A stretch of 64,000 nucleotides of DNA from Halobacteriovorax sp. (GCA_020048985.1 JAIFLR010000024.1:30658-94657), one strand, 5' to 3'; positions 35,954-45,990 are shown, counted from the stretch's first letter. The notes: generated by a model not told the origin, from the sequence alone. Translations and numbers: made by a program.

Positions 35954-37030
35954 TTATCTGAGTTTGAGTGTTGCCAGAGCAAGAATGGCAAAAACCAGAC
36001 TCACAATCCAAAAACGAACGATTACTTTTGTTTCAGGCCAGCCTTTCAATTCAAAGTGATGATGAATTGGAGCCATTTTGAAAATTCTTTTTCCACGAGT
36101 CTTAAACGAGGCAACCTGTAAAATTACAGAAACTGCCTCAATCACAAATATCCCACCAATGAGAACGAAAAGGATTTCGTTTTTGGTCAATACTGCAATA
36201 GTCCCGAGGCAACCACCAAGAGATAGAGATCCAACATCTCCCATAAAAATCTCTGCTGGGTAAGCGTTATACCATAAAAAACCCACACCGGCACCGATTA
36301 AGGCAGAAACCAGAACGAGAAGTTCTCCGACATCAGGCACATGTGGAATTAACAAATAATTTGATAACTCAGCGTGACCGGCCAGATATGAAAGCAAACC
36401 TAGAGTTGCGGCTGACGTAATTGTTGGCCCAATTGCCAATCCATCCAAGCCGTCAGTCAAATTCAGAGCATTAGAGGAACCTACAATGACAAAAGCAGCA
36501 AATGGAACATACCACCAACCAATATCTATCACGGGGTCTTTGAGAAATGGAACATAGACCTGTGAGTCAGTGACGCCGTACTTAATCATCACATAACTTG
36601 CCAAGAGAGCTGTTGCAAACTGCCAGGCGAGCTTTTGACGGGCACTTACGCCCTTTGAGTTTTTCTTGAGAACTTTTAGGTAATCATCTAAACCACCCAA
36701 GAAGAAATAAGAAATAGTCACAAATAGAGCAATTAAGAAGGGAAATGACACAAAGTTACCACAAACGGCGCAAGCGATGACAGCACTGCCCAAAATAAAC
36801 ACACCGCCAAAAGTAGGTGTACCTTTTTTCTTTTTGTGGGACTCAGGACCCTCTTCACGGATTGATTGGCCAAATTGCTTCAATTTCATCAACTCAATAA
36901 AACGTTTTCCCCAGAAAATAGAAACAACCGTGGCGATAATAAAGGCCAGGAAAGATCTGAAGGTAATGTATTTGAATACATTGAACAAATGACTAGATTG
37001 ACTGGCTGAGTAAAGCCAATGATACAGCAT
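35954..37030 (-). CDS. mraY: Phospho-MurNAc-pentapeptide translocase
   Basis: Integral membrane enzyme with about ten helices, making lipid I from UDP-MurNAc-pentapeptide and undecaprenyl phosphate. Conserved catalytic motifs are GGLDDYLKV, NALNLTDGLDGLAIG, GDVGSLSLGG and the PIHHHFELKGWPE loop. At 358 residues it is typical. It lies between murF (25 bases upstream) and murD (18 bases downstream). Confidence 0.97.
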   Translation of the reverse strand: MLYHWLYSASQSSHLFNVFKYITFRSFLAFIIATVVSIFWGKRFIELMKLKQFGQSIREEGPESHKKKKGTPTFGGVFILGSAVIACAVCGNFVSFPFLIALFVTISYFFLGGLDDYLKVLKKNSKGVSARQKLAWQFATALLASYVMIKYGVTDSQVYVPFLKDPVIDIGWWYVPFAAFVIVGSSNALNLTDGLDGLAIGPTITSAATLGLLSYLAGHAELSNYLLIPHVPDVGELLVLVSALIGAGVGFLWYNAYPAEIFMGDVGSLSLGGCLGTIAVLTKNEILFVLIGGIFVIEAVSVILQVASFKTRGKRIFKMAPIHHHFELKGWPETKVIVRFWIVSLVFAILALATLKLR

Positions 37031-37055
37031 GTTTATCCCTTTAAAAAAGATAAAC

Positions 37056-38462
37056 TTAAGTTATATCGAAGAGTGACTCCAATTGTAAAGAGCGGGACCC
37101 TTTAATAAAGTGAATTCGGTGTTTCTTTAGAACATCCCCTCGGTATTCGCTCTTAAAGTCAGCTGTGCTCTGGCGACCCAAACCTAGTGAGCACCCCTTG
37201 AGGTAATCGGCGTGGAAGCGGCCTACAAAATAAACGTACTTAAACCCAAGAGTCTTAATAAAATCTCCGACGTCTTGATGGTAAGCAGGAGAAGAATCCC
37301 CAAGCTCATTCATATCACCTAGTACAACACAGGCTTCATCAAGTGTAAGTCCTTGCGCTAAAACACTCTCTTTAAATCCTGAAAGTGCCGCTTTCATTGA
37401 AGATGGGTTGGCATTGTAGGCATCTAAGTAAACTGGACGTCCTTCAAATTCAATCCATTCAGAACGATTTTTTGTTGGTCTAAACTCTTTAGCAGCTGCC
37501 AGAATTTTCTCACGACTTTCCGGATAAAAATGAAACGCAATAAAGGCGCAAGTAATAAGATTAAGTTTATTATGACTGCCAGTAATATGAGGATTAGTCG
37601 CTACCAGGGTTTCACCGTTATAAAGAATTTGTGCTCCATTTTCTAAATAACTAACCTTCGCTTGGACGTTATCTGTTACACCGTAAGTGACAGCACCCTT
37701 GAACGGCGAAAGAGTTTTCAAAAATGGGTCATCTTTATTGATGAGATAAAATCCAGTCCCTTGAGTCACTTCTTTTACTGCATGATAGAGATAACCTTCT
37801 TCGATAAAGACATTTTCCTCAGTATCAAAGAACTCCAAATGAGTCGCTCCGATATTGGTTGTAAGACCAGCATTGGGGCAAGCGATGTCACAAAGAACTT
37901 TGATTTCGCCGGGGTGATTACTACCAAGTTCCAAAACAACCATTTCCGTCTCACCACTCACCTGCAAAAGAGTTAGTGGGACACCAAGATGATTATTATT
38001 ATTTTTTTCTGTGGCAACTATTTTGTGAGGTTTGATGGCTTTTAGAATATGCGACAGCATTTCTTTATGAGTCGTTTTACCGTTTGATCCAGAAATGGCA
38101 AAAACAGTATTCTTAGGATCTTGCTTCTTCCAGTTCAAAATATGCTCATGGGAAAGCTCTTGGAGAAACGTGACAGAATCGACCACTGGAAGAAAGGTCG
38201 TTTGGGGATACTTGGCGCGAAGATCAGAAACTTTTTGATTATTTTCTGGGTTTTGTTGGAAAACAATCAAAGGGCAATTTTGTGTAAGTAAATTTTCAAT
38301 AATATCGAGCGGATTAACTTTGGCACCGGGAATGGCGACAAAAAAAGATGGATGGTTATACTTACGGGTATCTGTGCAGAAATTTAATTTGGACTCTAAA
38401 TTTAGAGTACCGGGTACAGTGATAACACTTGGACAATTTTTGATGTGACTTAGTGAAATCAT
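37056..38462 (-). CDS. murF: UDP-MurNAc-tripeptide:D-Ala-D-Ala ligase
   Basis: Adds the D-Ala-D-Ala dipeptide to the stem. The P-loop is GSNGKTT, and TTNIGATHLEFF and YLDAYNANPSSMKAAL match MurF. At the carbamylated-Lys position, where most MurF have AKGEI, this protein reads EEGYL, so Glu replaces Lys. A carboxylate could still hold the Mg2+. It overlaps murE by 4 bases. No ddl gene (maker of D-Ala-D-Ala) is seen in this window. Confidence 0.94.
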   Translation of the reverse strand: MISLSHIKNCPSVITVPGTLNLESKLNFCTDTRKYNHPSFFVAIPGAKVNPLDIIENLLTQNCPLIVFQQNPENNQKVSDLRAKYPQTTFLPVVDSVTFLQELSHEHILNWKKQDPKNTVFAISGSNGKTTHKEMLSHILKAIKPHKIVATEKNNNNHLGVPLTLLQVSGETEMVVLELGSNHPGEIKVLCDIACPNAGLTTNIGATHLEFFDTEENVFIEEGYLYHAVKEVTQGTGFYLINKDDPFLKTLSPFKGAVTYGVTDNVQAKVSYLENGAQILYNGETLVATNPHITGSHNKLNLITCAFIAFHFYPESREKILAAAKEFRPTKNRSEWIEFEGRPVYLDAYNANPSSMKAALSGFKESVLAQGLTLDEACVVLGDMNELGDSSPAYHQDVGDFIKTLGFKYVYFVGRFHADYLKGCSLGLGRQSTADFKSEYRGDVLKKHRIHFIKGSRSLQLESLFDIT

Positions 38463-39835
38463 ACTTTGTTCCTTGAAATAAACTCATCAACTTCCCGAAT
38501 ATCGCTATAAGGATGTTTAACACCATTAATTAGGATGTAATCTTCGTGGCCTTTGCCGGCCAGAAGCAGGACTTCTTTATCTTGTAATTCTGCAAATGCC
38601 ACTTTAACAGCTTTTGGCCTTTCTGTAATGGCTTGAAATTTCTTTCCAGAAATTCCCGTAATAATATCTGAGATAATTTGTTCAGGGTTTTCTGATCGTG
38701 GATTGTCACTGGTAATATAAATTTCATCCGCCCAATCCGAGACAACAGCAGCCATTTTGGGCCGCTTCATCCGGTCCCGATCGCCACCACAACCAAACAA
38801 AACCTTCAGTCTATAACCTGGGAAAGTGTCTTTGATTCCCCGACAAATATTCTCTAGTGCATCTGGTGTATGAGCAAAATCCACTACGATATAACTGTTT
38901 TTATGGCCCTGAATATAAAAGCGTCCATCAGGAGGGAGCAATAAATTGTAATCAGTAGCCACTTTTATGTCGAAGACTGCTTCAATCAGCGCTTTGGCGA
39001 CTTCCAGATTATTTTTATTAAACTGTGTACGAAAAAATAGCGGAAGCGGATCATTGATTTCTGGAGCAAAGGTAGCTGCAGCTGATGTCTGTTTCAGCTT
39101 AAGGTGAAGATCTTTTTGCTCAGATGGTGAAAATAATTTTGTTCCAGATTTTAACTTTTGAAAAATGAGACTTTTAGCATTGTAATACTCTTCCATATTC
39201 TGATGATAATCTAAATGGTCCTGAGAAAAAGACAACCACCCGGCGGCATCAAAATAAAGGCCATGTAAACGATCTTGAATTAAGGCATGAGAACTTGCCT
39301 CCATGACACAAAATTCTTTATCTTTTCCATATAGAGAGAGGAATTTTCTCAGATCAATGAAGCTAGGTGAAGTCAGACCAAAATCCAGAATCGTATGATT
39401 ATATTCACGCACACCCAGTGTTCCAATGCTCAGACCTTTTTTGCCACAATGATGTCCAATCTGGAGAACCAAATCAGCGGTTGTGGTTTTGCCATTGGTG
39501 CCTGTAATTCCAATCATCTTGAGTTCGGGAAGTGGATATAAATGATCCAAAATCTGTTTTTGTACTTCTGGCCAAAGGTTCTCTTCGACCACACTCACAT
39601 GATTTGGCATGTTTTGGATTTTGCGATTTACAACGAGCCAGGAGTATTGAGTTTCGGTGAGACGTTTTAAAAAAAGTTCTTCACTTGCTGAATCTGCTGT
39701 TAGCTTATAAAACAGAATACTCTCTGACGTTGAGTCCTGAGTGCGCCAATGGATGTCTTTAATAACAATAGCGGGTATTGATTGATTAAGAATTTTACCT
39801 AGTTCGACATTATTCAGCATAAGTTGGGGCTTCAA
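38459..39835 (-). CDS. murE: UDP-MurNAc-dipeptide:meso-diaminopimelate ligase
   Basis: Adds the third stem residue. The P-loop is GTNGKTT, with FSQDHLDYH and AKSLIF keeping the carbamylated Lys. The specificity motif SDNPR indicates meso-diaminopimelate rather than lysine, as expected for a Gram-negative. At 458 residues it is slightly short at the N-terminus compared with E. coli (495). It overlaps ftsI by 26 bases and murF by 4. Confidence 0.95.
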   Translation of the reverse strand: MKPQLMLNNVELGKILNQSIPAIVIKDIHWRTQDSTSESILFYKLTADSASEELFLKRLTETQYSWLVVNRKIQNMPNHVSVVEENLWPEVQKQILDHLYPLPELKMIGITGTNGKTTTADLVLQIGHHCGKKGLSIGTLGVREYNHTILDFGLTSPSFIDLRKFLSLYGKDKEFCVMEASSHALIQDRLHGLYFDAAGWLSFSQDHLDYHQNMEEYYNAKSLIFQKLKSGTKLFSPSEQKDLHLKLKQTSAAATFAPEINDPLPLFFRTQFNKNNLEVAKALIEAVFDIKVATDYNLLLPPDGRFYIQGHKNSYIVVDFAHTPDALENICRGIKDTFPGYRLKVLFGCGGDRDRMKRPKMAAVVSDWADEIYITSDNPRSENPEQIISDIITGISGKKFQAITERPKAVKVAFAELQDKEVLLLAGKGHEDYILINGVKHPYSDIREVDEFISRNKV

Positions 39836-41729
39836 ATTGAAGACGCAAATGAGAGTTTCCTGCCAGAGGTGTTCCGGCCGGAACCGTTTGTTTAGTTACA
39901 ACACCAAACCCATTTGTTTCAACTTGAATTGATCTCTCTTCTGCTAGTTGAATGGCACTGGATTTATCCATTCCTAAAAAGTTTGGCATGTAACCAGGGG
40001 CAAAAACTTTTTGTGTAGAGGCTTGTTGCGACTGAACAGTATCCATATTGTCTTTATTGGATTTCTCATCGTATTTTGCAAATTGTGCAAAATCTTTTTT
40101 CTTATAGAGAATATACTGCGTAATTTTTTTTACAATTGGTGCTGCCGTTACTCCGCCGTAATACCCATTTGCAGTTGGATGATCGATGTAGGCCATAACG
40201 ACAAATTTCTTATTCACGTTTACTGGAAAGCCGACAAAGCTACCAATATAACCTTCGTATCCGCCTCGTGGTGACACTCTTTGAGCAGTTCCAGTTTTCC
40301 CCGCCATTTCATAGTGAGGAATTATGGCACTTGTTCCAGTCCCCCCACTTACAGCATTAACTAGCATTTTAGTAATGCTTAAAGATGTTTGTTCTGAAAT
40401 GATCCTATTTTCTTTTGTGAGTTGACTCTCATCACGTTTCAAAAGAGTAGGCTGAACCAAATACCCACCGTTAGCAATTGCCCCGTAAGCCCTGAGCATT
40501 TGAATAGCAGTAGTGGCGATACCTTGACCGAAGCTGATGTTACTTAAACTAAGCGGGCGAACCTTATCAGTTGCCTTGTAAGTTAGAATTCCTTTTGATT
40601 CACCACGAACTTCAATACCTGTTTTTTGCGCAAATTTAAATTTATCCATAGATTCGCGGAGCTTTGGATATTTCAAACTAAAAGCTATTTTCGTTGTACC
40701 AACGTTCGAACTGAATTTTAAAATGTCACCAACGTTAAGCCATTCAAACTTCTCATGAGTTTCAGCTTCAGAGATCCAGTGGTTTTGCACTTTCATTTTC
40801 CCGCCTTCGCAGAAAAACTTTGTCTCGGGCTTTGCTACTTTATGCTCTAATGCGGAGGCAATGGTAATTGTTTTAAAAATTGAACCGGGCTCAAATGGAT
40901 CCGTAACAAAGGCAAGTTTTCTATTTTCAAGGGGAGAGCCGACAGCCTTATTCGGATCAAAAGTCGGATAGTTTGCAATGGCAAGAATCTCTCCTGTCTC
41001 TGCGTCCATGATACCCGCACCACCTCGAAAGGCTTTATGGTGATCAACTGCTTCTTTTAAATAACTTTCAAGTGCGCCTTGAATATCCTTATCTAACGAT
41101 AGATGAATATCCTCGGAATAGACCTCTGCTGATTTTGTCTCATATTTTATTGGTCGCCCTTTGGCGTCACGAATATATTTTACAACTTGGTGCTTACCCT
41201 TGAGCTCTTTATTCATGCTGAATTCAACACCGGCCAGACCAGTATTATCCACACCTACGAAGCCCAGTGTTTGCGCCATGAGCTCACGGTTAGGATAGAC
41301 CCGCTCGGAGTGAGACTCGATAAATATTCCATCGAGTTTTTTAATTTTTTCAAGTTGAGACTCAGAAAGAGTAATTTTTCTTGCTAGCCACGTATATCTG
41401 GTTCTTTTTTGAACTAATGATTTTAGTTTTGGGTATGTGAGCTGGGGTACAGTTTTAGACAGTCCCTTGAGTTGATTATAAAAATCAGCATCTTTATTTT
41501 TAGGAATAGTGAAGAGATTATAAACGTGGACATTAATCGCAAGTGGACTTCCATTTCGGTCCAGAATATTTCCACGATTTGGATATTCTTTTACTTCCCG
41601 AATGAATTGGCTTTTAGCGTATGACAGAAGTTTTTGTTTATTAAGGACTTGAATATAAAACGCTTTGCTCACTACTACAGCAAAGAGAAAACAAAAAACC
41701 ATAAAACTAAAAAATATTCTATTCTTCAC
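39810..41729 (-). CDS. ftsI: Division transpeptidase FtsI (PBP3) with PASTA domain
   Basis: Class B penicillin-binding protein that cross-links septal peptidoglycan. One N-terminal transmembrane helix (about 5-25) is followed by the dimerisation domain and the transpeptidase domain with SIFK (in EPGSIFKTITIAS), SSN and KTGT motifs. The last 60 residues (MPNFLGMDKSSAIQLAEERSI ... VPAGTPL) form one PASTA domain, found in Spo-VD/PBP2x types and in delta-group bacteria but not in E. coli. At 639 residues the length fits. It follows ftsL by 11 bases. Confidence 0.96.
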   Translation of the reverse strand: MKNRIFFSFMVFCFLFAVVVSKAFYIQVLNKQKLLSYAKSQFIREVKEYPNRGNILDRNGSPLAINVHVYNLFTIPKNKDADFYNQLKGLSKTVPQLTYPKLKSLVQKRTRYTWLARKITLSESQLEKIKKLDGIFIESHSERVYPNRELMAQTLGFVGVDNTGLAGVEFSMNKELKGKHQVVKYIRDAKGRPIKYETKSAEVYSEDIHLSLDKDIQGALESYLKEAVDHHKAFRGGAGIMDAETGEILAIANYPTFDPNKAVGSPLENRKLAFVTDPFEPGSIFKTITIASALEHKVAKPETKFFCEGGKMKVQNHWISEAETHEKFEWLNVGDILKFSSNVGTTKIAFSLKYPKLRESMDKFKFAQKTGIEVRGESKGILTYKATDKVRPLSLSNISFGQGIATTAIQMLRAYGAIANGGYLVQPTLLKRDESQLTKENRIISEQTSLSITKMLVNAVSGGTGTSAIIPHYEMAGKTGTAQRVSPRGGYEGYIGSFVGFPVNVNKKFVVMAYIDHPTANGYYGGVTAAPIVKKITQYILYKKKDFAQFAKYDEKSNKDNMDTVQSQQASTQKVFAPGYMPNFLGMDKSSAIQLAEERSIQVETNGFGVVTKQTVPAGTPLAGNSHLRLQFEAPTYAE

Positions 41730-41740
41730 TGCTTCACGAC

Positions 41741-42055
41741 CTATGGTATGAGAATGATCTGTTCAGGACCAGGCTCTTTAAGACCATACGTCGCAGCGAA
41801 CTCACGAAGTTTTGGCACAGACATTTCGCGGGCGCGCTGTGCTTTCAATTCTTTGTTATTAATAATGGCTTTATCAATCTGACTATTAATGTTGTTAAGC
41901 AGGTAAGCCTGCTCAATTCCTTTCATTCGAAAAGCAACAAACAATACAGCGAGGGTTGTAAAGGTAAGGGTAAAAGGCAACGCTTGAGGATTGAAGAGAA
42001 ACTCCATCAAACGATTATTGAATTTAAGTTTTGTACCTTTTTTTCTTAGTGCCAT
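41741..42055 (-). CDS. ftsL: Cell division protein FtsL-like
   Basis: A 104-residue bitopic protein. A basic cytoplasmic N-terminus is followed by one membrane helix (LPFTLTFTTLAVLFVAF) and a periplasmic coiled coil (LLNNINSQIDKAIINNKELKAQR). This topology and its place between rsmH and ftsI identify FtsL; the sequence itself is poorly conserved in this family. The ATG at 42055 has a strong GGGAGGG just upstream; the gene overlaps rsmH by 32 bases. Confidence 0.85.
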   Translation of the reverse strand: MALRKKGTKLKFNNRLMEFLFNPQALPFTLTFTTLAVLFVAFRMKGIEQAYLLNNINSQIDKAIINNKELKAQRAREMSVPKLREFAATYGLKEPGPEQIILIP

Positions 42056-42998
42056 CAACCCTCCCTAGTTGAGTCTCTCGTTGTAGTATGCGGAGTTTTG
42101 CGCTCCGGGAACGAGAATTTTCAGACAGCTCTTCATCCGTGGCTGTGAGTGGCTTCTTAGTTAAAATTGTAACAGGAAAATCTTGTTTCTCCAGTAATTC
42201 TTTAAAGGTGTGTTTCACAATCCGATCTTCGAGTGAGTGAAAACTGATAATCGCCAACACTCCACCCTCAGCTAAAAAAGGCAACAGTTTTGGTATGGTA
42301 TCTTCCAGCACTCGTAATTCATCGTTCACAGCAATTCTCAAGGCCTGAAAAGAGCGAGTCGCGGGATGAGTTTTTTGGTGGCGGTCCTTGGCAGGATAAG
42401 CATGAAAACAAATATCTTCTAATTCCCCAGTCGTTTCTATTTTTTTGGTCTCACGAAGCTCACAAATTTTAGCAGCAATTCTTCGCGAAAGTCTTTCTTC
42501 ACCGTAATTGAAAAGAATGTCAGCAATCTCTTTTTCAGAAAGTGTATTTAGTAAATCCGCTGCATTAGGAGTGTTTTTATCACCATAATTCATCCGCATA
42601 TCAAGGGGAGCATCCGCTCGAAAACTAAAACCCCTCTCCATTTTATCAAACTGGTGAGACGAAACTCCCAGATCCATTAAAATGCCTGCTAATTTTCCAT
42701 GCATTTGATTCTTTTCACACCAATCTGGAAACTCTACAAAGTTCATGGGAAGGAGCTTAACACTCCCCTCTTTGCCCCTACGGCGAATGTTATCTTCACC
42801 GTTTTTTAATGCGTCTGGATCTTGATCGGTGGAATAAACCGTAGAACCACTTATCCGGTCCGACAGAGCGAAGGTGTGACCACCGGCCCCAAATGTCAGG
42901 TCAGCAAACATTAAGGAGCCAGAAGCCTTTGAGCCAAGCTCCAGGGCCTCAAGGCATTCTTTAAGCATTACTGAATAGTGTGAAAGATATTCGGTCAT
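42024..42998 (-). CDS. rsmH: 16S rRNA m4C1402 methyltransferase RsmH (MraW)
   Basis: SAM-dependent methyltransferase, first gene of the classical dcw core here. Motifs are HYSVMLKECLEAL, DLTFGAGGHTFAL, GILMDLGVSSHQFD, RGFSFRADAPLDMRM and the C-terminal SFHSLEDRIVK. At 324 residues it has normal length. No mraZ is present upstream; its place is taken by mtnP, whose stop codon overlaps the rsmH start by one base. Confidence 0.97.
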   Translation of the reverse strand: MTEYLSHYSVMLKECLEALELGSKASGSLMFADLTFGAGGHTFALSDRISGSTVYSTDQDPDALKNGEDNIRRRGKEGSVKLLPMNFVEFPDWCEKNQMHGKLAGILMDLGVSSHQFDKMERGFSFRADAPLDMRMNYGDKNTPNAADLLNTLSEKEIADILFNYGEERLSRRIAAKICELRETKKIETTGELEDICFHAYPAKDRHQKTHPATRSFQALRIAVNDELRVLEDTIPKLLPFLAEGGVLAIISFHSLEDRIVKHTFKELLEKQDFPVTILTKKPLTATDEELSENSRSRSAKLRILQRETQLGRVDGTKKKRYKT

Positions 42999-43843
42999 TA
43001 TTTTAAGATAACATCCAGTATCTCTTTATGCGAAGGCTTAAGTAGGGATACGTCAGTCATGACTGCATATTGATTTTCTGGAGTAAATTTAATGGGGTCT
43101 TTGACCAGGCTTGGAATTGCTTCAATTACAAACTTTTGGGCCGAAACATAATTCGACTTCATAACATCCATGATTTCCTGAACCGTGCAATGCTCTTCTT
43201 TCCAGCAATCATAGTCAGTAACCATAGCAACTGTCGCGTAAGCCATGCCAGCTTCTTTGGCCAAAAAGGCTTCTGGTACATTTGTCATACCAATAACAGA
43301 TGCTCCAAAACCGCGGTAGATTTTCGACTCAGCTCGAGTTGAAAACTGAGGTCCTTCGATACAAATATAAGATCCGTTAAGATGTGAAGTGACCCCGGCT
43401 TTTACTGAAGCGTCATACAATCTTTTTTGCAGTGTTTTTTCTACAGGATTGGCTGCAGAAACGTGACCAACCATTCCCTCATCAAAAAAAGTTCTTTTTC
43501 TCAGACCTTTGGTCCAATCAATAAACTGATCAACAAAAACAAAATGTTTCGGTGCGTATTCTTCCTGGAGTGACCCCACAGCTGAAATACTTACGATGGT
43601 GCTCACGCCAAGTTTTTTTAGTGCAAAAATATTGGCGCGGTAATTTACTTCTGAAGGTGTATATTTATGGCCATGCCCATGTCTTGGTAAGAAATAAAAA
43701 GAAACGCCATCAACTTCACACTCCATGATCTCAGCACTAGGCTCTCCGAACGGTGTGTGAACTTTGATTTGATTTTTTACTTTAATGGCATCAAGTTTAT
43801 AAATCCCTGATCCCCCAATTACTGCAACATTAATATTGGCCAT
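42998..43843 (-). CDS. mtnP: 5'-methylthioadenosine phosphorylase
   Basis: Purine-salvage phosphorylase of the MTAP/PNP family, 281 residues. The start VAVIGGSGIYKLD, the phosphate-binding RHGHGHKYTPSEVNYRAN, SAVGSL, the substrate site IEGPQFSTRAES and MTDYDCW-type region (VTDYDCWKE) fit MTAP. It converts methylthioadenosine to adenine and methylthioribose-1-phosphate. Its position directly ahead of rsmH, coupled by TAATG, ties it to the dcw transcript without an obvious functional reason. Confidence 0.9.
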   Translation of the reverse strand: MANINVAVIGGSGIYKLDAIKVKNQIKVHTPFGEPSAEIMECEVDGVSFYFLPRHGHGHKYTPSEVNYRANIFALKKLGVSTIVSISAVGSLQEEYAPKHFVFVDQFIDWTKGLRKRTFFDEGMVGHVSAANPVEKTLQKRLYDASVKAGVTSHLNGSYICIEGPQFSTRAESKIYRGFGASVIGMTNVPEAFLAKEAGMAYATVAMVTDYDCWKEEHCTVQEIMDVMKSNYVSAQKFVIEAIPSLVKDPIKFTPENQYAVMTDVSLLKPSHKEILDVILK

Positions 43844-43850
43844 ATAATCC

Positions 43851-44288
43851 TTACGCCATCATCCCAGTCAAATCTAAAACCTTTCCAAGAGATTTTGACT
43901 GACGACCAGTGAAACTATTAGATTCATCTCTTTCAGACTCTTCTTTGCATTGGATGCACATTTCAGCAGTAGGACGAGCTAATAGACGCTCAAAACGAAT
44001 CCACTCCCCACAATCAGAACACAATCCAAACTCATCCATTTCGAATTTCTTCAAAGCTTTATCAATTTTTTTTGCATAAAAAACTTCACGATTTCTAAAA
44101 CGTAACAAATGAGAATTAGTATAGTCCGTGATTGATTGTTCCACCTCATCGCTGCCCTCAGGCTTAGAAAGTTCAATATTGGATGCATTAACTTGATCAC
44201 TAAAAACTAAACCATTTTTTTCTTCAATGAGCTTATTCTTAAGTGTCTCAAGTTGTTTTTTAGTTAAAGCTCTAGCTTTGTCAGACAT
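43851..44288 (-). CDS. dksA: DksA/TraR-family RNA polymerase-binding factor
   Basis: A 145-residue protein with a long N-terminal coiled coil and a C4 zinc finger (CSDC ... CIQC) followed by a short Ser-rich tail. DksA binds the RNA polymerase secondary channel and works with ppGpp. The coiled-coil tip has DEVE where E. coli DksA has DPVD, so the first acidic residue is kept and the second is Glu. It lies 22 bases after mglA and 7 before mtnP, in the same minus-strand run. Confidence 0.88.
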   Translation of the reverse strand: MSDKARALTKKQLETLKNKLIEEKNGLVFSDQVNASNIELSKPEGSDEVEQSITDYTNSHLLRFRNREVFYAKKIDKALKKFEMDEFGLCSDCGEWIRFERLLARPTAEMCIQCKEESERDESNSFTGRQSKSLGKVLDLTGMMA

Positions 44289-44310
44289 GGGGATAACTCC
44301 TCTATTTTAA

Positions 44311-44901
44311 CTATTCTAGTCCGCCCTTAATATTGAGCAGAACTGATTTTGATACCATTTTTAGTGTTTCAAATACACCATGCCCCTGACTTGCGATAGC
44401 TTCAAAGGCTGGATTTTTTCTTTTATTTAATTGCATCTGAAGATCTTCAACTCCAACAATATTTGGCAGATCTCTTTTGTTCCATTGCATAACTAAAGGT
44501 ACTTTAGAAAGATCGTAACCCTGATCAAGCAGATTTTTTTCTAAGCCTTGTAGTGACTCAATATTGGCTTCCATTCTTTCAACCTGTGAGTCTGCTACAA
44601 ACACCAGGCCATCCACACCTCTTAAAATGAGTTTACGGCTGGCTTCGTAGAAAACTTGTCCTGGGACGGTATAAAGATGAAAACGTGTTTTAAAGCCTCT
44701 GATCTCACCTAAATCAAGCGGAAGAAAATCAAAAAATAGCGTGCGCTCATTCTCAGTATTGAGAGTGATCATTTGGCCTTTATTCTGAGAGCTTGTTTTC
44801 TGGTAGATGTATTGAATGTTGGTAGTTTTACCACCAAGGCCAGGGCCGTAATAAACGATCTTACAGTTAATTTCTTTAGTGTGATAATTTACAAATGACA
44901 T
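44311..44901 (-). CDS. mglA: MglA-type small Ras-like GTPase
   Basis: Polarity GTPase of the MglA family, which in Myxococcus and Bdellovibrio sets cell-pole identity for motility or invasion. Motifs are G1 [10 protein letters not shown], switch region [18 protein letters not shown], and G4 NKRDLP. At 196 residues it is typical. I prefer the ATG at 44901 (AGGTGG upstream) over GTG at 44913. It is paired with a roadblock protein encoded directly upstream, the usual GAP or partner. Confidence 0.93.
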   Translation of the reverse strand: MSFVNYHTKEINCKIVYYGPGLGGKTTNIQYIYQKTSSQNKGQMITLNTENERTLFFDFLPLDLGEIRGFKTRFHLYTVPGQVFYEASRKLILRGVDGLVFVADSQVERMEANIESLQGLEKNLLDQGYDLSKVPLVMQWNKRDLPNIVGVEDLQMQLNKRKNPAFEAIASQGHGVFETLKMVSKSVLLNIKGGLE

Positions 44902-44902
44902 A

Positions 44903-45394
44903 TTACAATCCACCTAGATAGAAAAGACGATCTATCTCAGCATCTGAGATATCTTGAAAGAGATAACCTTGGCGAACAGTTGCAATATTCTTCTTTGGAA
45001 GTGGCTCGTTAGCAAACAACCTTTCCATCTCTTCTTTAATTAAAGTTACCTGACGCTTTAACAAACCCGGATTAAGGCAATGGTTATAAATAGCACCAAG
45101 GAAGTACTTTTTTCCTGATAGCATAAAGGGAAATAAATAAATTCCCTGAGACGAAGTATCAAATCCTAGACGAAATTCCATAACCTCGTTTTGTTTATGA
45201 ACTAGGCCCATCAAAGCTTCCGAAGCCTGCCAAACACCACTGACCAGAGCAGCTACTGAGGTTGTCGTATTATTTTGAACCGAGTCATAAATGGTAATTC
45301 CATCTTCCCTCGTAACAAAAAGACGCGCACTGATTCCATTTAGTTTTGAATCAAGTACCACTTTAACTTTTTCAGTAACTGTTACTGCTCTCAT
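44903..45394 (-). CDS. Roadblock/LC7-domain protein (MglB-like)
   Basis: A 163-residue protein with a roadblock/LC7 fold in its N-terminal 120 residues ([19 protein letters not shown] ... [16 protein letters not shown]) and a short extension. Roadblock proteins bind and stimulate MglA-like GTPases, and this gene is directly upstream of mglA, so an MglB-like role is likely. It differs from Myxococcus MglB in having a C-terminal tail ([22 protein letters not shown]). The start overlaps the recR stop by one base. Confidence 0.8.
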   Translation of the reverse strand: MRAVTVTEKVKVVLDSKLNGISARLFVTREDGITIYDSVQNNTTTSVAALVSGVWQASEALMGLVHKQNEVMEFRLGFDTSSQGIYLFPFMLSGKKYFLGAIYNHCLNPGLLKRQVTLIKEEMERLFANEPLPKKNIATVRQGYLFQDISDAEIDRLFYLGGL

Positions 45395-45990
45395 TAAAAC
45401 CTTTTACGATTTTCTAATGCTTTAGTTATTGTCATTGGATCGAGATACTCAAGGCTTCCACCAATTGGAACACCAAAACCAATTCTTTCAACCTGGACAG
45501 TTTCAGGAAGAATAGACTTCATATAAGAACAAGTCGCATCACCCTCAACGGATGGATTTACTGCCAAAATTATTTCTTGAATCTGATTTTTGATTATTTT
45601 GTCGCGTAAAACATCCATCTTTAGTTCATCAGGGCCAACACCCAGTAATGGATTTAAAACGCCACCAAGTATGTGATAGACACCTTTAAAGGTTCCACTT
45701 TTCTCAATTGCCATAAGGTCAGAGGCATTTTCAACCACACAAAGTGTTTGAGTATGCTGTCTGGTTTCATTCGCGCAAATTGAACAAAGATTATCATCAG
45801 CAAACATGCCACATTCCTGACATAACTTGAGATGCTGAAGAGAAGCTAAAGCACTCCCTACGCTTGTGAGTTCAGAGGATTTCCAGTTAGTCATATTCAT
45901 GACCATTCTGAACGCAGTTTTTTCTCCTACTCCGGGTAAACGGGTAAGCGCTTCTACTGCACCTTTGATAACTTCAGGTAGTTGAATCAC
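45394..45990 (-). CDS. recR: Recombination protein RecR
   Basis: Toroidal clamp-like protein of the RecFOR pathway. It has an N-terminal helix-hairpin-helix (LTRLPGVGEKTAFRM), a C4-type zinc finger (CQECGMFADDNLCSIC), a Toprim domain with CVVENASDL, and a C-terminal Walker-B-like segment (GFGVPIGGSLEYLD). At 198 residues it has exact family length. One-base overlaps join it to ebfC and the roadblock gene. Confidence 0.96.
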   Translation of the reverse strand: MIQLPEVIKGAVEALTRLPGVGEKTAFRMVMNMTNWKSSELTSVGSALASLQHLKLCQECGMFADDNLCSICANETRQHTQTLCVVENASDLMAIEKSGTFKGVYHILGGVLNPLLGVGPDELKMDVLRDKIIKNQIQEIILAVNPSVEGDATCSYMKSILPETVQVERIGFGVPIGGSLEYLDPMTITKALENRKRF

